From the NCBI RefSeq assembly GCF_900105755.1, contig NZ_FNTQ01000001.1, forward strand, positions 6,758,001 through 6,822,000: a stretch of DNA of 64,000 bases. The letters are read 5' to 3'. The position numbers and the translations under genes are program-made. Source of the DNA: Streptomyces sp. Ag109_O5-10 (GTDB lineage Bacteria; Actinomycetota; Actinomycetes; Streptomycetales; Streptomycetaceae). A model generated the notes under the pieces. It saw only the letters and a program-made list of their open reading frames with translations, was not told the DNA's origin and did not search any database. Below, one piece after another: positions 51,695 through 61,027 of this stretch; within the stretch, counting starts at the first letter, position 1; the number at the start of each line of letters is the position of its first letter.

Positions 51695-52609
51695 ATGGCC
51701 GGCATACTCAGCGATAGTCAGGTCGATTTCTACCGTGAGAACGGGTTCTGTGTCGTCGACGGAATTTTCGACACCGAACTGGTCGAGAAGGCGCGATCCG
51801 TGGTCGACGGCCTGCTCTCCTCCGCCGACCTCGCCCGGGTGGCCGAGGCGGAGCCGGAGGACAGCTCCAAGGCTCGCCGTATCTGGGCCCCGACCTCGCG
51901 GGACGAGCTCTTCTCCGACATCGCGGAGGACCCCCGGCTCCTCGACGCGGTCGAGCAACTGATCGGTTCCGACATCGTGCTGCAGTACTCGAAGCTCAAC
52001 GTGAAGCCGCCGCGCGTGGGCAGCGTCGTCGAGTGGCACCAGGACTTCGCGTTCTACCCGCACACGAACACCGATCTGGTCGCCACGCTGATCTATCTCG
52101 ACGACGCGACCAGGGCGAACGCCTGCCTGCGGGTGGTCGCCGGGTCGCACCGGCACGGCCTTCTCCCGCACGAGGCGGAGGGTTATTTCGTGGGCAAGGT
52201 CTCGTCGCCGGCGGAGGTGGGCCTGGACGAGTCGGCGATCGTCGACTGCGAGGGGCCCGCCGGATCGGTGGTGTTCATCCACCCCCTCCTCCTGCACTCC
52301 TCGGAGAAGAACCTCTCGGACATGTACCGCCGCGTCTTCATCCCCTCCTACCGCGCGGCCGACGCCCTTCCCGTCTACTACGGCCCGCACGCCGCGCACA
52401 ACGAGCCGACGGCGAAGCTCGTGCGCGGCAGTGCCTCCAGGACCGTGCGCAGCGAGGCCGGCCAGTGGCGACTCCCGATCGCGGCCGCGGAGTTCAACTC
52501 GTTGTACCAGGTTCAGGAAGGCTCTCACGTGAGCGACGGAACGAAGCTGTCCACCGGCTACTTCTCCCACGAGTACGACACGAAGGACGCGGTGCGCACC
52601 TCGATGTGA
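51695..52609 (+). CDS. PhyH-family Fe(II)/2-oxoglutarate oxygenase
   Basis: The protein has 304 residues. Iron ligands are in EWHQDFAFYPH (H-x-D) and in IHPLLLHSSEKN, with the 2-oxoglutarate Arg in DMYRRVFIPSYR. It starts MAGILSDSQVDFYRENGFCV, a normal family start. ATG at 51695 is chosen because GGAAGGG lies eight bases upstream, seven codons inside a longer frame. Relatives hydroxylate or halogenate amino acids and ectoine; no halide-type site (Ala or Gly for Asp) is seen, so hydroxylation is likely. Confidence 0.87.
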   Translation: MAGILSDSQVDFYRENGFCVVDGIFDTELVEKARSVVDGLLSSADLARVAEAEPEDSSKARRIWAPTSRDELFSDIAEDPRLLDAVEQLIGSDIVLQYSKLNVKPPRVGSVVEWHQDFAFYPHTNTDLVATLIYLDDATRANACLRVVAGSHRHGLLPHEAEGYFVGKVSSPAEVGLDESAIVDCEGPAGSVVFIHPLLLHSSEKNLSDMYRRVFIPSYRAADALPVYYGPHAAHNEPTAKLVRGSASRTVRSEAGQWRLPIAAAEFNSLYQVQEGSHVSDGTKLSTGYFSHEYDTKDAVRTSM

Positions 52610-52674
52610 GCCGCCTCCGGCATACGGCGCAGCACAGTTCCCCCCGCATCGGACGAGAAAGCACAAGGAGCATC

Positions 52675-53928
52675 ATGACCAGCTCGCTCGGCGCAACGCC
52701 CGCTGTCGTGCTCATGGACCCCTGCGGGCCGAGCATGGGTTTCAAACCCCAGGTGGCCGAGCGCGGAATGGCCGTGATCTCCGTGTACACGATGCCCCGC
52801 GAGCACCTCGGGACCCGGTACCCCGACCACACCGTCGGTGACACGGTCAGCCTGTACGCCGCGGAACTCGACGACATCCGGGCCCAACTCGCCGCACTGG
52901 GTGCCGACATTCGCGCGGTGGTGCCCGCCAACGACGTGGCCGTGGACAAGGCGGACACGCTGGCCGAGGAGTTCGGCCTGCCCGGCAACGGCGCGCGGCT
53001 GGCCCTCGCCCGCCGGGACAAGTCCGCGATGCGGGAGACCGCCGCGCGGTCGGGAGTTCGCATTCCCCGTTACGTGATGGTCGAGGACGCGGCCGGCATC
53101 GCCCGAGCCGCGCGCGACGTGGGCTTCCCCGCCATCGCCAAGCACACGGGCGGGGCCGGGTCGCACGGTATCCGGCTGCTGAGCGGACCGGGGGACGTCG
53201 AGGACCTTTCGGCCCTGCACCGGACCGACCACTTCGGACGGCCGGTCGAGGCCTGGCTCGTCGAGCAGTACGTGCGCGGGCGGGAGTTGGGCGTGAACTT
53301 CTTCTCGCACGACGGCACGCACCACGTCCTGGACATCTGGGAGTACCGGCAACCCGACGACCGGGACTACTCGTTCCCGTACTGGGAGTGGGCGCAGATC
53401 TCCCAGGACGACCCCGACTGGCAGACCGCGGTCGACTACGTACGGCAGGTGCTCGACACGTTCGGCGTGCGCCTGGGCCCCAGCCACACCGAGATCAAGA
53501 TGTCGGCCGGCGAGCCCTACCTCATCGAACTGGGCGCCCGGCTGCCCGCCTACCCCATGATCGACGCGTGGCTCGCGCACAGCGATCTCGACCCGCACCG
53601 CCAGACCCTGGCCGGCCGGCTCGGCGAGGTGCCGAAGATCGCGACCGAGCCGGTGAAGTTCGACGGCTACTGCGGCGCCAACGCCATTCGCAACGACGGA
53701 CCGGCCGGCCGGCTGGTGGAGATCCGCGGGCTGGACGAGGTGGAGCGACTGCCCGGTGTGGACAAGCTGGTGGTGCGCTACCGGCCGGGCGACATGGTGC
53801 CGACCACCACCAGTATCGCGACCATTCCGCTCAGGGTGAGTGTCTCCGCGCCGGACCGCCGGACGCTGATCCAGCGCATGGCCGCGGTCCGCGACACCGT
53901 GGAACCAGTGATCGAACCGGTCTGCTGA
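52675..53928 (+). CDS. ATP-grasp ligase, paralogue of the one at 43408
   Basis: The protein has 417 residues. It shares with the 43408-44670 product the segments GLPGN, the ATP-binding loop in FPAIAKHTGGAGSHGIRLL, AWLVEQYVRGRELGVNFF, IWEYRQPDDRDYSFPYW and the metal Glu region EPYLIELGARLPAYP. It probably forms a peptide-type bond in the product. Strong AAGGAG before the ATG. Followed by an exporter and another ATP-grasp gene in one operon. Confidence 0.88.
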   Translation: MTSSLGATPAVVLMDPCGPSMGFKPQVAERGMAVISVYTMPREHLGTRYPDHTVGDTVSLYAAELDDIRAQLAALGADIRAVVPANDVAVDKADTLAEEFGLPGNGARLALARRDKSAMRETAARSGVRIPRYVMVEDAAGIARAARDVGFPAIAKHTGGAGSHGIRLLSGPGDVEDLSALHRTDHFGRPVEAWLVEQYVRGRELGVNFFSHDGTHHVLDIWEYRQPDDRDYSFPYWEWAQISQDDPDWQTAVDYVRQVLDTFGVRLGPSHTEIKMSAGEPYLIELGARLPAYPMIDAWLAHSDLDPHRQTLAGRLGEVPKIATEPVKFDGYCGANAIRNDGPAGRLVEIRGLDEVERLPGVDKLVVRYRPGDMVPTTTSIATIPLRVSVSAPDRRTLIQRMAAVRDTVEPVIEPVC

Positions 53929-53933
53929 TCCCG

Positions 53934-55175
53934 ATGAAGTTCTTGTCCTCGTACCGCGAGCTCTTCGCTCTGCCCAAGTTCGGCTCGTCCCTGTTCGCCG
54001 CTGTCGCGGGCAAGCTGAAGCCAGGAATCTCCTCGGTCGCCCTCCTGCTCGAGGTCGCGCACTACCGGGGCCTCGGCCAGGCGGCCGTGGTGGTCTCGGT
54101 GTCCGCCCTGGCCGGTGCCACCGTCCCGCTGCGGGGCAGGCTCATGGACCGCCACGGCTATGTCCGGGTGATGTGTCCGGGGCTCGTGGTGTACCTGGGC
54201 GCGCTGACCGTCCTGGTGTGGAACGAGAGCGCCCGTGGACCGTCCGCCACCACGATGGTCTGCGCGTTCGTCGCCTCGGCGTCGCTCCCGCCCATCCATA
54301 TCGTGACCCGGCTGATGTGGCGCGCGATGACCACGGACGACCTGAGGAGATCGATCCTGTCGCTGGACGCCGTGCTGACCGACGTGGGATACATCGTGGG
54401 TCCCACCATCGCCGCCTTCCTGGTGGTGGCCGTGGCGCCCTGGGCCGGCCTGGCCGCCTCCGCGCTGCTGACCACCAGCGCGACCCTCCTGCTGCTCTCC
54501 CGCAAGCTGCCGCACCAGCGCCGGCAGCCGCGGTCCGCGGAGCGCCACTGGCTGGGCCCGCTGCGCGACCGGGCGGTGCGCCGGACCATGGTGGCGGTGG
54601 TGGCCTTCTTCGTGGCGGTCCGCGCGATCGAACTGGCCTTCCCCGCCTGGGCCCAGCAGCACCACGCACCGCTGATGAGCGGAGTGCTCCTCAGCTGCAT
54701 GTCGGTGGGGAGTATGGCGGGCGGCCTCGCCCTGGGCGCCCTGCCGGCCGGGAGGGCGAGCCGGGCCACGTTCCCGGTCACGCTGGCCGTGCTGTCCGTG
54801 GGAACTCTGCTGGTGGCGGCGGCCACCTTCACCTGGACGGCACTCCTGGTCGTGGCCGCGGCGGTCATGGGCATCGCGGTGGGGCCCAGTTTCGTGGCCC
54901 TGTGGGCGACGGTCGGTGATCTGTCTCCGGAGAACCTGGCCGCGGAGACCCAGTCGTGGATCAGTTCGTTCATGTCGTTGGGCGGCGCTGTCGGGGCGGC
55001 GGCCAGCGGTCTGGTCATCCAGGCGCTGGGGCCGGGGGCGCTGCTGCTTCTCGCGGGGCTGGCCCTCGCCCTGGCCTCCGGGCTGGCGCGCCTGGCGATC
55101 AGCGGCAGACCGATGACGTCGGAACAGGTGCCGGGAGTCGATACCCGTCGCGCCGTGAATGCGGAGGTGCAGTGA
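53934..55175 (+). CDS. MFS exporter
   Basis: The protein has 413 residues with about 12 membrane helices (for example GLAASALLTTSATLLLLS, TMVAVVAFFVAVRAIEL, VLLSCMSVGSMAGGLALGAL). The loop LRGRLMDRHGYVRVM resembles the conserved G-x-x-x-D-R-x-G-R-R motif of the family. It sits between two ATP-grasp ligase genes, and its stop overlaps the next GTG by four bases. It most likely exports the cluster product and gives self-protection. Confidence 0.88.
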   Translation: MKFLSSYRELFALPKFGSSLFAAVAGKLKPGISSVALLLEVAHYRGLGQAAVVVSVSALAGATVPLRGRLMDRHGYVRVMCPGLVVYLGALTVLVWNESARGPSATTMVCAFVASASLPPIHIVTRLMWRAMTTDDLRRSILSLDAVLTDVGYIVGPTIAAFLVVAVAPWAGLAASALLTTSATLLLLSRKLPHQRRQPRSAERHWLGPLRDRAVRRTMVAVVAFFVAVRAIELAFPAWAQQHHAPLMSGVLLSCMSVGSMAGGLALGALPAGRASRATFPVTLAVLSVGTLLVAAATFTWTALLVVAAAVMGIAVGPSFVALWATVGDLSPENLAAETQSWISSFMSLGGAVGAAASGLVIQALGPGALLLLAGLALALASGLARLAISGRPMTSEQVPGVDTRRAVNAEVQ

Positions 55176-56389
55176 CTCGTCAACGGGTAGTCCTGGTCAG
55201 CCATGTCGATTACGGCGCCTACCGCTTCGACGACGGCACCCCCTTCTTCCCCCCGGACGAATACGACATCACCCTGCTCGCGCGAGCTCGCGACCTCGCC
55301 CAGGTGACACCCGGTCAGGTGACGCGCTGTATCCCGGTGGACATCCACCCCTCCGGCGAACTCGCGGGGTCGCTGCCGGAACTGGTCGGTGACCTCGAGT
55401 TCGACTGGGTGGTGGCGACCCAGGAGCGGCTGCTGCTGCCGGCCGCCCGCCTGCGCGAGACCGTGGGCGTCGGCGGCATGGGCACGGAGCACACGCTGCT
55501 GCTCCGCGACAAGGTGGCGATGAAGCGCCATTTCTCCGCGCACGGGATCCGGGTTCCGGAATACATGGAGATCTCCGAACCCGTCCAGGCGGCAGAGCTT
55601 CTCGACAAGTTCGGTCACATCGTCGTCAAGCCAGTCCTCGGCTCCTCTTCCCTGGACGTGCGCATCGTCCGCGACAGGAGCGAGCTGATGCGCTTGCAGC
55701 AACAAGGGTTCGCCGGTCCAGGCCGGTACGAGGCCGAGGAATTCATCGCGGGCCGCCAGTTCCACATCGACAGCGTCGTCGACAACGGTGTGCCGGTCGC
55801 CGTCTCCGTCTCGCAGTATCTGGACTCGCACGAGGAGTTTCCGCTGGACGGGCAGGTCCGGTCGCACACCCTCGACGACGGGCCGGACCTCGAAGTCCTG
55901 CTGGAGTTCAACCGCGCGGTACTCGCGTGCATCTCCTGGTTCAGTGGCGCCGCACACCTCGAAGCGTTCCTCGACGACCGGGGGAGGGCGGTGTTCTGCG
56001 AGTTGGCCGGCCGTCCCGGCGGCGCCGGAATAGACACCACATTTCGGTATCGGCACGGGGTCTCGCTGCTTTTCGCCAGCATCCTGCCGCAGATCGGGCG
56101 CGCTGTCCCTCACAGCGGTCGTCAGGCGCCCGTGGACCAGCCGGCGACCGGTTGGTCCATGATCTATCCGCCGAGGCTGGGGCGCTTCGACGGGTTCGAC
56201 GCGCTTCCGCGGGCCGAGTGGTTGCTGCAGCTCACGGCGCCGTACCGCCCGGGCGAACTCGTCAGGCCGCCCAGGCAGGCCAAGGACGCGGTCGCGGTCG
56301 CATCCGTCTGCGGCAAGGACGCAGCCGAGGTCGTCGGCCGGCTCGCCGAGGTCAAGAGCGAGCTCGTCGTGTCCATCACCCCGGAGTGA
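55172..56389 (+). CDS. ATP-grasp ligase (carnosine synthase-like subfamily)
   Basis: The protein has 405 residues. The ATP-binding Lys and loop are in GHIVVKPVLGSSSLDVRIV, preceded by LLRDKVAMKRHFSAHGI. RYEAEEFIAGRQFHIDSVVD and the metal site VFCELAGRPGGAGID are typical of peptide-forming ATP-grasp enzymes. It is not close to the other four in the cluster, so at least three ligase subfamilies are present. Last clear member of the plus-strand operon. Confidence 0.88.
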   Translation: MTRQRVVLVSHVDYGAYRFDDGTPFFPPDEYDITLLARARDLAQVTPGQVTRCIPVDIHPSGELAGSLPELVGDLEFDWVVATQERLLLPAARLRETVGVGGMGTEHTLLLRDKVAMKRHFSAHGIRVPEYMEISEPVQAAELLDKFGHIVVKPVLGSSSLDVRIVRDRSELMRLQQQGFAGPGRYEAEEFIAGRQFHIDSVVDNGVPVAVSVSQYLDSHEEFPLDGQVRSHTLDDGPDLEVLLEFNRAVLACISWFSGAAHLEAFLDDRGRAVFCELAGRPGGAGIDTTFRYRHGVSLLFASILPQIGRAVPHSGRQAPVDQPATGWSMIYPPRLGRFDGFDALPRAEWLLQLTAPYRPGELVRPPRQAKDAVAVASVCGKDAAEVVGRLAEVKSELVVSITPE

Positions 56390-56738
56390 TCTGTCGCGAC
56401 ACCGACGCGCCGCCGCCGTCTCGGGCACGGCGCAGCCGGCGGTGAGGCGGAGAGCGTCCGCTGCGGCACCGAACGCGGCAGGTGTGCCCATCGTCGTGCC
56501 AGGATTGCCGCCGCGGACGCGGTCCGCTCCCGGCCGGATTCGACGAGCGGGGCGGGCGACCCCGGTGGCCGCCACGTTCAAGTCGTCCACCGGTCGCTTC
56601 TCCCACGGGGCCGGCGCCGAGGCGAAGCCGAACCTGGCCGGGTGACCGGCCACGAGTCGCCGATCCGGCAGGGTGAGGTGATCGCGTCCCCCTCCGCCCC
56701 GGACGGCCGCCCACCCCGTCACCTCGAAAGGAACCGCC
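56390..56738. other. 349-base gap, probable right boundary of the core cluster
   Basis: No convincing gene on either strand and no long hairpin. AAAGGA before the next GTG is the only clear signal. Confidence 0.5.
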
Positions 56739-57542
56739 GTGCCGCACGCCAAGACCTCGGACGGAGTCCGCGTCGCCTACCAGGTGCGCGGTGCCGGTCC
56801 CCCGCTCGTGTTGCTCGCCGGCCAGGCGAACGACCACCACTGGTGGGACGGTGTCCGCGACGACTTCGCCGACTCCCGCAGCACGATCACGATCGACTAC
56901 CGGGGCACGGGGGAGAGCGACAAGCCTCAGCTGTCCTACTCCACCGAGCGGTTCGCCGACGACGTGGTCGCGGTCCTCGACGAACTGGCCGTGGACCGGG
57001 CGGACGTGTACGGCACGTCCATGGGCGGTCGCGTCGCCCAGTGTCTGGCCGTCCGCCACTCCCGGCGGGTGCGTGCCCTGGTACTCGGCTGCACCTCGCC
57101 CGGCGGCCGGCACGGCGTCGAGCGCAGCGGCGAAGTCCGCAGATCCCTGGCCCAGCCCGATCCGGCCGAGACGCGACAGGCCCTGCTGGAGCTGATGTAC
57201 ACCCCGGGCTGGCTCGCCACACACCCCGGCCCGTACCACACGCTCGGCGACCCGGGCATGCCGGCGCATGCCCGGCGCGGGCACCTGGTCGCGAGCGACA
57301 GGCACGACGCATGGGACGCGCTGCCCGGCATCGTCGCCCCGACCCTCGTGCTGCACGGCACCGACGACCTGCTCAATCCCACCGCCAACGCACCGCTCCT
57401 GGCGGCCCGCATCCCGGACGCCCGGCTGGAGCTGATCCAGGGCGCCCGCCACGCCTACTTCGAGGAGTGCCGCGACCTCGCCGGCCCGCTCGTCCTCGAA
57501 TTCCTCGACCAGAAAGTACCCCCCGGTGACCCGCATCGATGA
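56739..57542 (+). CDS. Alpha/beta hydrolase
   Basis: The protein has 267 residues. The nucleophile elbow is G-T-S-M-G-G in [13 protein letters not shown], the acid Asp is in [10 protein letters not shown] and the catalytic His in GARHAYFEE; the oxyanion region [15 protein letters not shown] is unusual in carrying two His. Family members hydrolyse esters, amides or lactones. It overlaps the aminotransferase gene by 17 bases, so the two are coupled. It may release or trim the cluster product, or be unrelated. Confidence 0.85.
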   Translation: MPHAKTSDGVRVAYQVRGAGPPLVLLAGQANDHHWWDGVRDDFADSRSTITIDYRGTGESDKPQLSYSTERFADDVVAVLDELAVDRADVYGTSMGGRVAQCLAVRHSRRVRALVLGCTSPGGRHGVERSGEVRRSLAQPDPAETRQALLELMYTPGWLATHPGPYHTLGDPGMPAHARRGHLVASDRHDAWDALPGIVAPTLVLHGTDDLLNPTANAPLLAARIPDARLELIQGARHAYFEECRDLAGPLVLEFLDQKVPPGDPHR

Positions 57543-58650
57543 TCTGCCCGTCCGGGACGAGCTGCGCGGCCGGACACCCTACGGAGCTCCCGAACTGGAC
57601 GCTCCGGTACGCCTGAACGTCAACGAGAACCCCTATCCGCTGCCGGAGCCGCTGGTGCGGGCGATGACGGAACGGGTGCGCGAGGTCGCGGGCGGCCTCA
57701 ACCGCTATCCGGACCGGAACGCGCTCGAGCTGAGGGCCGGGCTGGCCGGGTACGTGACACGGGCCACGGGTCACCCCGTGGACGCCCGGCAGGTGTGGGC
57801 CGCCAACGGGTCCAACGAGGTGATCCAGCAGCTGCTCCAGGCGTTCGGCGGCCCGGGCCGCGGCGCCCTCGGCTTCGAGCCGTCGTACACCATGCACAGC
57901 TTGATCGCCCGCAACACCGGTACGACGTGGATCCCCTGCCTGCGGGACGAGGGCTTCGGCATCGATCTGCGCGCCGCCCGCCGCACTCTCGCCGAGCAAC
58001 GCCCCCACCTCGTCCTCATCACCTCGCCGAACAATCCGACCGGTGCGGCCGTCCCCGCGGAGGCCGTGCTCGAGTTGTACGACACGGCACAGCAGGCCCG
58101 TCCGTGCATGGTCGTCGTGGACGAGGCGTACGGGGAGTTCTCCGACCGGCCGTCCCTGGTGCCCCTGGTCGAGGGACGTCCCCACCTCGTGGTCACCCGC
58201 ACGATGTCCAAGGCCTTCGGCGCCGCGGGGCTGCGTGTGGGATACCTGGTCGCCGACCCCGCCGTGGTCGACGCGGTACAACTCGTGCGGCTGCCCTACC
58301 ACTTGTCGTCCGTGACCCAGGCACTCGCCCTGGCCGCGCTCGAACACTCCGGCACGCTGTTGGCCTACGTGGAACAGCTCAAGGACGAACGTCGGCGCAT
58401 GGTCGGCGAGTTGACGGCGATCGGCTACGACGTCGACGAATCCGACGCTCCGTTCGTGCAGTTCGGCCCCTTCGCCGACACCGGCCGGGCGTGGCAGGCC
58501 CTGCTCGACCACGGAGTCCTGGTCCGCGACAACGGTGTACCGCGTCGCTTGCGCGCCTCGGTGGGGACGCCGGCGGAGAACGACGCCTTCCTGCGGGCGG
58601 CCCGAGCGGTGCGGCAGGAAACGCCGGCAGGGGCGAGCACACCCCACTGA
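57526..58650 (+). CDS. HisC-like PLP aminotransferase
   Basis: The protein has 374 residues. It resembles histidinol-phosphate aminotransferases: [72 protein letters not shown] and the PLP Lys in [16 protein letters not shown]. No other histidine genes are here, so it is either a duplicate used for the cluster (amination of a 2-oxo or imidazole-type substrate) or a flanking gene. GTG start. Confidence 0.85.
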   Translation: MTRIDDLPVRDELRGRTPYGAPELDAPVRLNVNENPYPLPEPLVRAMTERVREVAGGLNRYPDRNALELRAGLAGYVTRATGHPVDARQVWAANGSNEVIQQLLQAFGGPGRGALGFEPSYTMHSLIARNTGTTWIPCLRDEGFGIDLRAARRTLAEQRPHLVLITSPNNPTGAAVPAEAVLELYDTAQQARPCMVVVDEAYGEFSDRPSLVPLVEGRPHLVVTRTMSKAFGAAGLRVGYLVADPAVVDAVQLVRLPYHLSSVTQALALAALEHSGTLLAYVEQLKDERRRMVGELTAIGYDVDESDAPFVQFGPFADTGRAWQALLDHGVLVRDNGVPRRLRASVGTPAENDAFLRAARAVRQETPAGASTPH

Positions 58651-58675
58651 GACGACGCGCGGCGTCCGGACGCGT

Positions 58676-58713
58676 CAGGCGGTGTGCCCCTGAGGTCAGG
58701 GGCACACCGCCTG
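58676..58713. terminator. Long bidirectional hairpin between hisC-like gene and glnA
   Basis: CAGGCGGTGTGCCCCTGA (58676-58693) and TCAGGGGCACACCGCCTG (58696-58713) form a perfect 18-bp inverted repeat, seven bases before the glnA stop. Confidence 0.9.
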
Positions 58714-58719
58714 TGCGGA

Positions 58720-60129
58720 TCACACGTCGAAGTACAGCTCGAACTCGTGCGGGTGCGGGCGCAGCTGGAGCGGGGCGATCTCGTTGGTGCGCTTGAAGTC
58801 GATCCACGTCTCGATCAGGTCGGGCGTGAAGACGTCACCGGCGAGCAGGAACTCGTGGTCGCGCTCCAGGGAGTCGAGGACGGCCGGGAGGGACGTCGGG
58901 ACCTGGGCGACGTTGGCGTGCTCCTCGGGAGCCAGCTCGTAGAGGTCCTTGTCGATCGGCTCGGCCGGCTCGATCTTGTTCTTGATGCCGTCCAGGCCCG
59001 CGAGGAGCAGGGCGGAGAAGGCCAGGTACGGGTTGCCGGAGGAGTCGGGCGCGCGGAACTCGACGCGCTTGGCCTTCGGGTTCGAACCCGTGATCGGGAT
59101 ACGCATCGCGGCGGAGCGGTTGCGCTGCGAGTACACCAGGTTGATCGGCGCCTCGAAGCCCGGGACCAGACGGTGGTACGAGTTCACCGTCGGGTTGGTG
59201 AAGGCGAGCAGCGACGGGGCGTGCTTGAGGATGCCGCCGATGTAGTAGCGGGCGGTGTCCGAGAGGCCCGCGTAGCCGGCCTCGTCGTAGAACAGCGGGT
59301 CGCCGTTGGCCCACAGGGACTGGTGGACGTGCATGCCCGAGCCGTTGTCGCCGAAGATCGGCTTCGGCATGAAGGTCGCGGTCTTGCCGTTGCGCCAGGC
59401 CACGTTCTTCACGATGTACTTGAAGAGCTGCAGGTCGTCGGCGGCCGCGAGCAGCGTGTTGAACTTGTAGTTGATCTCCGCCTGGCCGGCGGTGCCCACC
59501 TCGTGGTGCTGGCGCTCGACCTTCAGGCCGTTCTTCTCCAGCTCCAGGGAGATCTCGGCGCGCAGGTCGGCGAAGTGGTCGACCGGCGGGACCGGGAAGT
59601 AGCCGCCCTTGTAGCGGACCTTGTAACCACGGTTGTCCTCCAGCGCGCCCGTGTTCCAGGCACCCGCCTCGGAGTCGATGTGGTAGAAGCTCTCGTTCGC
59701 CGAGGTGGCGAAACGGACGCTGTCGAAGACGTAGAACTCGGCCTCGGGGCCGAAGTACGCGGTGTCGGCGATACCGGTCGACGCCAGGTACGCCTCCGCC
59801 TTCTTCGCCACGTTGCGCGGGTCGCGGGAGTACTGCTCGCCCGTGATCGGGTCGTGGATGAAGAAGTTGATGTTGAGCGTCTTGTCCCGGCGGAAGGGGT
59901 CCACCCGAGCCGTCGACAGGTCGGCGCGCAGCGCCATGTCGGACTCGTGGATCGCCTGGAAACCGCGGATCGAGGATCCGTCGAAGGCGAGCTCGTCGTC
60001 CGGGTCGAACGCCTCGACGGGCACCGTGAAGTGCTGCATGACGCCCGGCAGGTCGCAGAACCGGACGTCGACGAACTTGACTTCCTCGTCCGCGATGAAC
60101 TTCTTGGCCTCGTCGGCGTTCTGGAACAT
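58720..60129 (-). CDS. glnA: Glutamine synthetase type I
   Basis: The protein has 469 residues, the standard GSI length. It makes glutamine from glutamate and ammonia with ATP. Motifs: [69 protein letters not shown] and the adenylylation-site Tyr in [13 protein letters not shown] at 60129 begins [15 protein letters not shown] as in other actinobacterial GlnA. It lies on the right flank of the biosynthetic island. Confidence 0.97.
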   Translation of the reverse strand: MFQNADEAKKFIADEEVKFVDVRFCDLPGVMQHFTVPVEAFDPDDELAFDGSSIRGFQAIHESDMALRADLSTARVDPFRRDKTLNINFFIHDPITGEQYSRDPRNVAKKAEAYLASTGIADTAYFGPEAEFYVFDSVRFATSANESFYHIDSEAGAWNTGALEDNRGYKVRYKGGYFPVPPVDHFADLRAEISLELEKNGLKVERQHHEVGTAGQAEINYKFNTLLAAADDLQLFKYIVKNVAWRNGKTATFMPKPIFGDNGSGMHVHQSLWANGDPLFYDEAGYAGLSDTARYYIGGILKHAPSLLAFTNPTVNSYHRLVPGFEAPINLVYSQRNRSAAMRIPITGSNPKAKRVEFRAPDSSGNPYLAFSALLLAGLDGIKNKIEPAEPIDKDLYELAPEEHANVAQVPTSLPAVLDSLERDHEFLLAGDVFTPDLIETWIDFKRTNEIAPLQLRPHPHEFELYFDV

Positions 60130-60228
60130 CCAGCTCCTCCTACTCCCGGCCGTTCCCGTGCCGGGGTGGTAGTTCGTTCGTGCGGCCAGTGCGGTGGCAC
60201 ACGTTGTCCTCGACCCTAGGGACGGGTG

Positions 60229-60267
60229 ATTTCTCGGGCGTGACCCATTTGTTTCGCTGAAGTTAAC
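60229..60267 (-). promoter_or_regulatory. GlnR boxes upstream of glnA
   Basis: On the minus strand TTAAC-n6-GAAAC-n6-GTCAC-n6-GAAAT occurs at perfect 11-base steps about 100-140 bases upstream of the glnA start. This is the known GlnR consensus (gTnAC-n6-GaAAc) in tandem. Confidence 0.85.
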
Positions 60268-60340
60268 CGGCCTCGGTTCCACCGTAGCCCGTGGCACCCC
60301 GCCGACCCAGGGGCCCGGCCGGGCCCAGTACCGTGGACGG

Positions 60341-60808
60341 GTGGACAACAGGCAAGCAATCGGATCGTGGCTCTCCGGACCCCGCGCGGCCATGGAGGAC
60401 GCGGGTGCCGAGTTCGGGTACCGGGGCGAGCAGCTCGGTCTGCCGGAGCAGGGGCCGGGCTCCATCGCCCGCCCGGGGCGGCGGCTCGGGGCGCTGGTCG
60501 TGGACTGGGCGCTGTGCGTCTTGATCGCATACGGCCTGATCACGCGCGGCTACACCCCGGCGACCAGCAACTGGGCGCTGCTCATCTTCTTCGTCCTCGG
60601 GGTCCTCACGGTGGGCACGATCGGCTTCACGCCGGGTAAGCGGCTGTTCCGGCTGCGGGTGGTCGGCGTCGGGACGGGCCGGGTGCAGCCGCTGCGCGCC
60701 CTGGCCCGCACGGTGCTGCTGTGCCTCGCGATCCCGGCGCTGGTCTGGGACCGGGACGGCAGGGGGCTGCACGACCGGCTGGCGAGGACCGTCGAGGTCC
60801 GTACGTGA
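60341..60808 (+). CDS. RDD-family membrane protein
   Basis: The protein has 155 residues. The RDD domain begins [20 protein letters not shown] and has [15 protein letters not shown] and [16 protein letters not shown], with about three membrane helices. Function of the family is unsettled; it often accompanies glnA in streptomycetes. GTG start at 60341; the basic N-terminus lacks a signal peptide. Confidence 0.85.
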   Translation: MDNRQAIGSWLSGPRAAMEDAGAEFGYRGEQLGLPEQGPGSIARPGRRLGALVVDWALCVLIAYGLITRGYTPATSNWALLIFFVLGVLTVGTIGFTPGKRLFRLRVVGVGTGRVQPLRALARTVLLCLAIPALVWDRDGRGLHDRLARTVEVRT

Positions 60809-60822
60809 GGTAGCGGTTCGGC

Positions 60823-60907
60823 TGCGGGCCGGTGGGGAGCTGGTCGCGCAGTTCCTCCCCCAGCCTTCGGCCGGGGGTGCCCCCAGCGCCCCTGACGGGG
60901 CGCTGCG
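60823..60907. repeat. Dispersed extragenic repeat copy
   Basis: GGCTGCGGGCCGGTGGGG, then CTGGTCGCGCAGTTCCTCCC, CCAGCCTTCGGCCGGGGGTG and CCCCAGCGCCCCTGACGGGG match the repeat at 19508-19600 closely and share the CTGCGGGCCGGTGGGG part with the 124-bp array. It fills the gap after the RDD gene. Confidence 0.8.
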
Positions 60908-61027
60908 GCCGGGTCGGCCACATGGCTGCACAGCCGTGGGCAGGCGTGCCGCAGGGCGGCACGGGCGGGCGCGGCGGCAGCCGGCAAGCGCCGGTGAGCG
61001 CCGTCCCCACCCCCGCCCCACCCCGGC

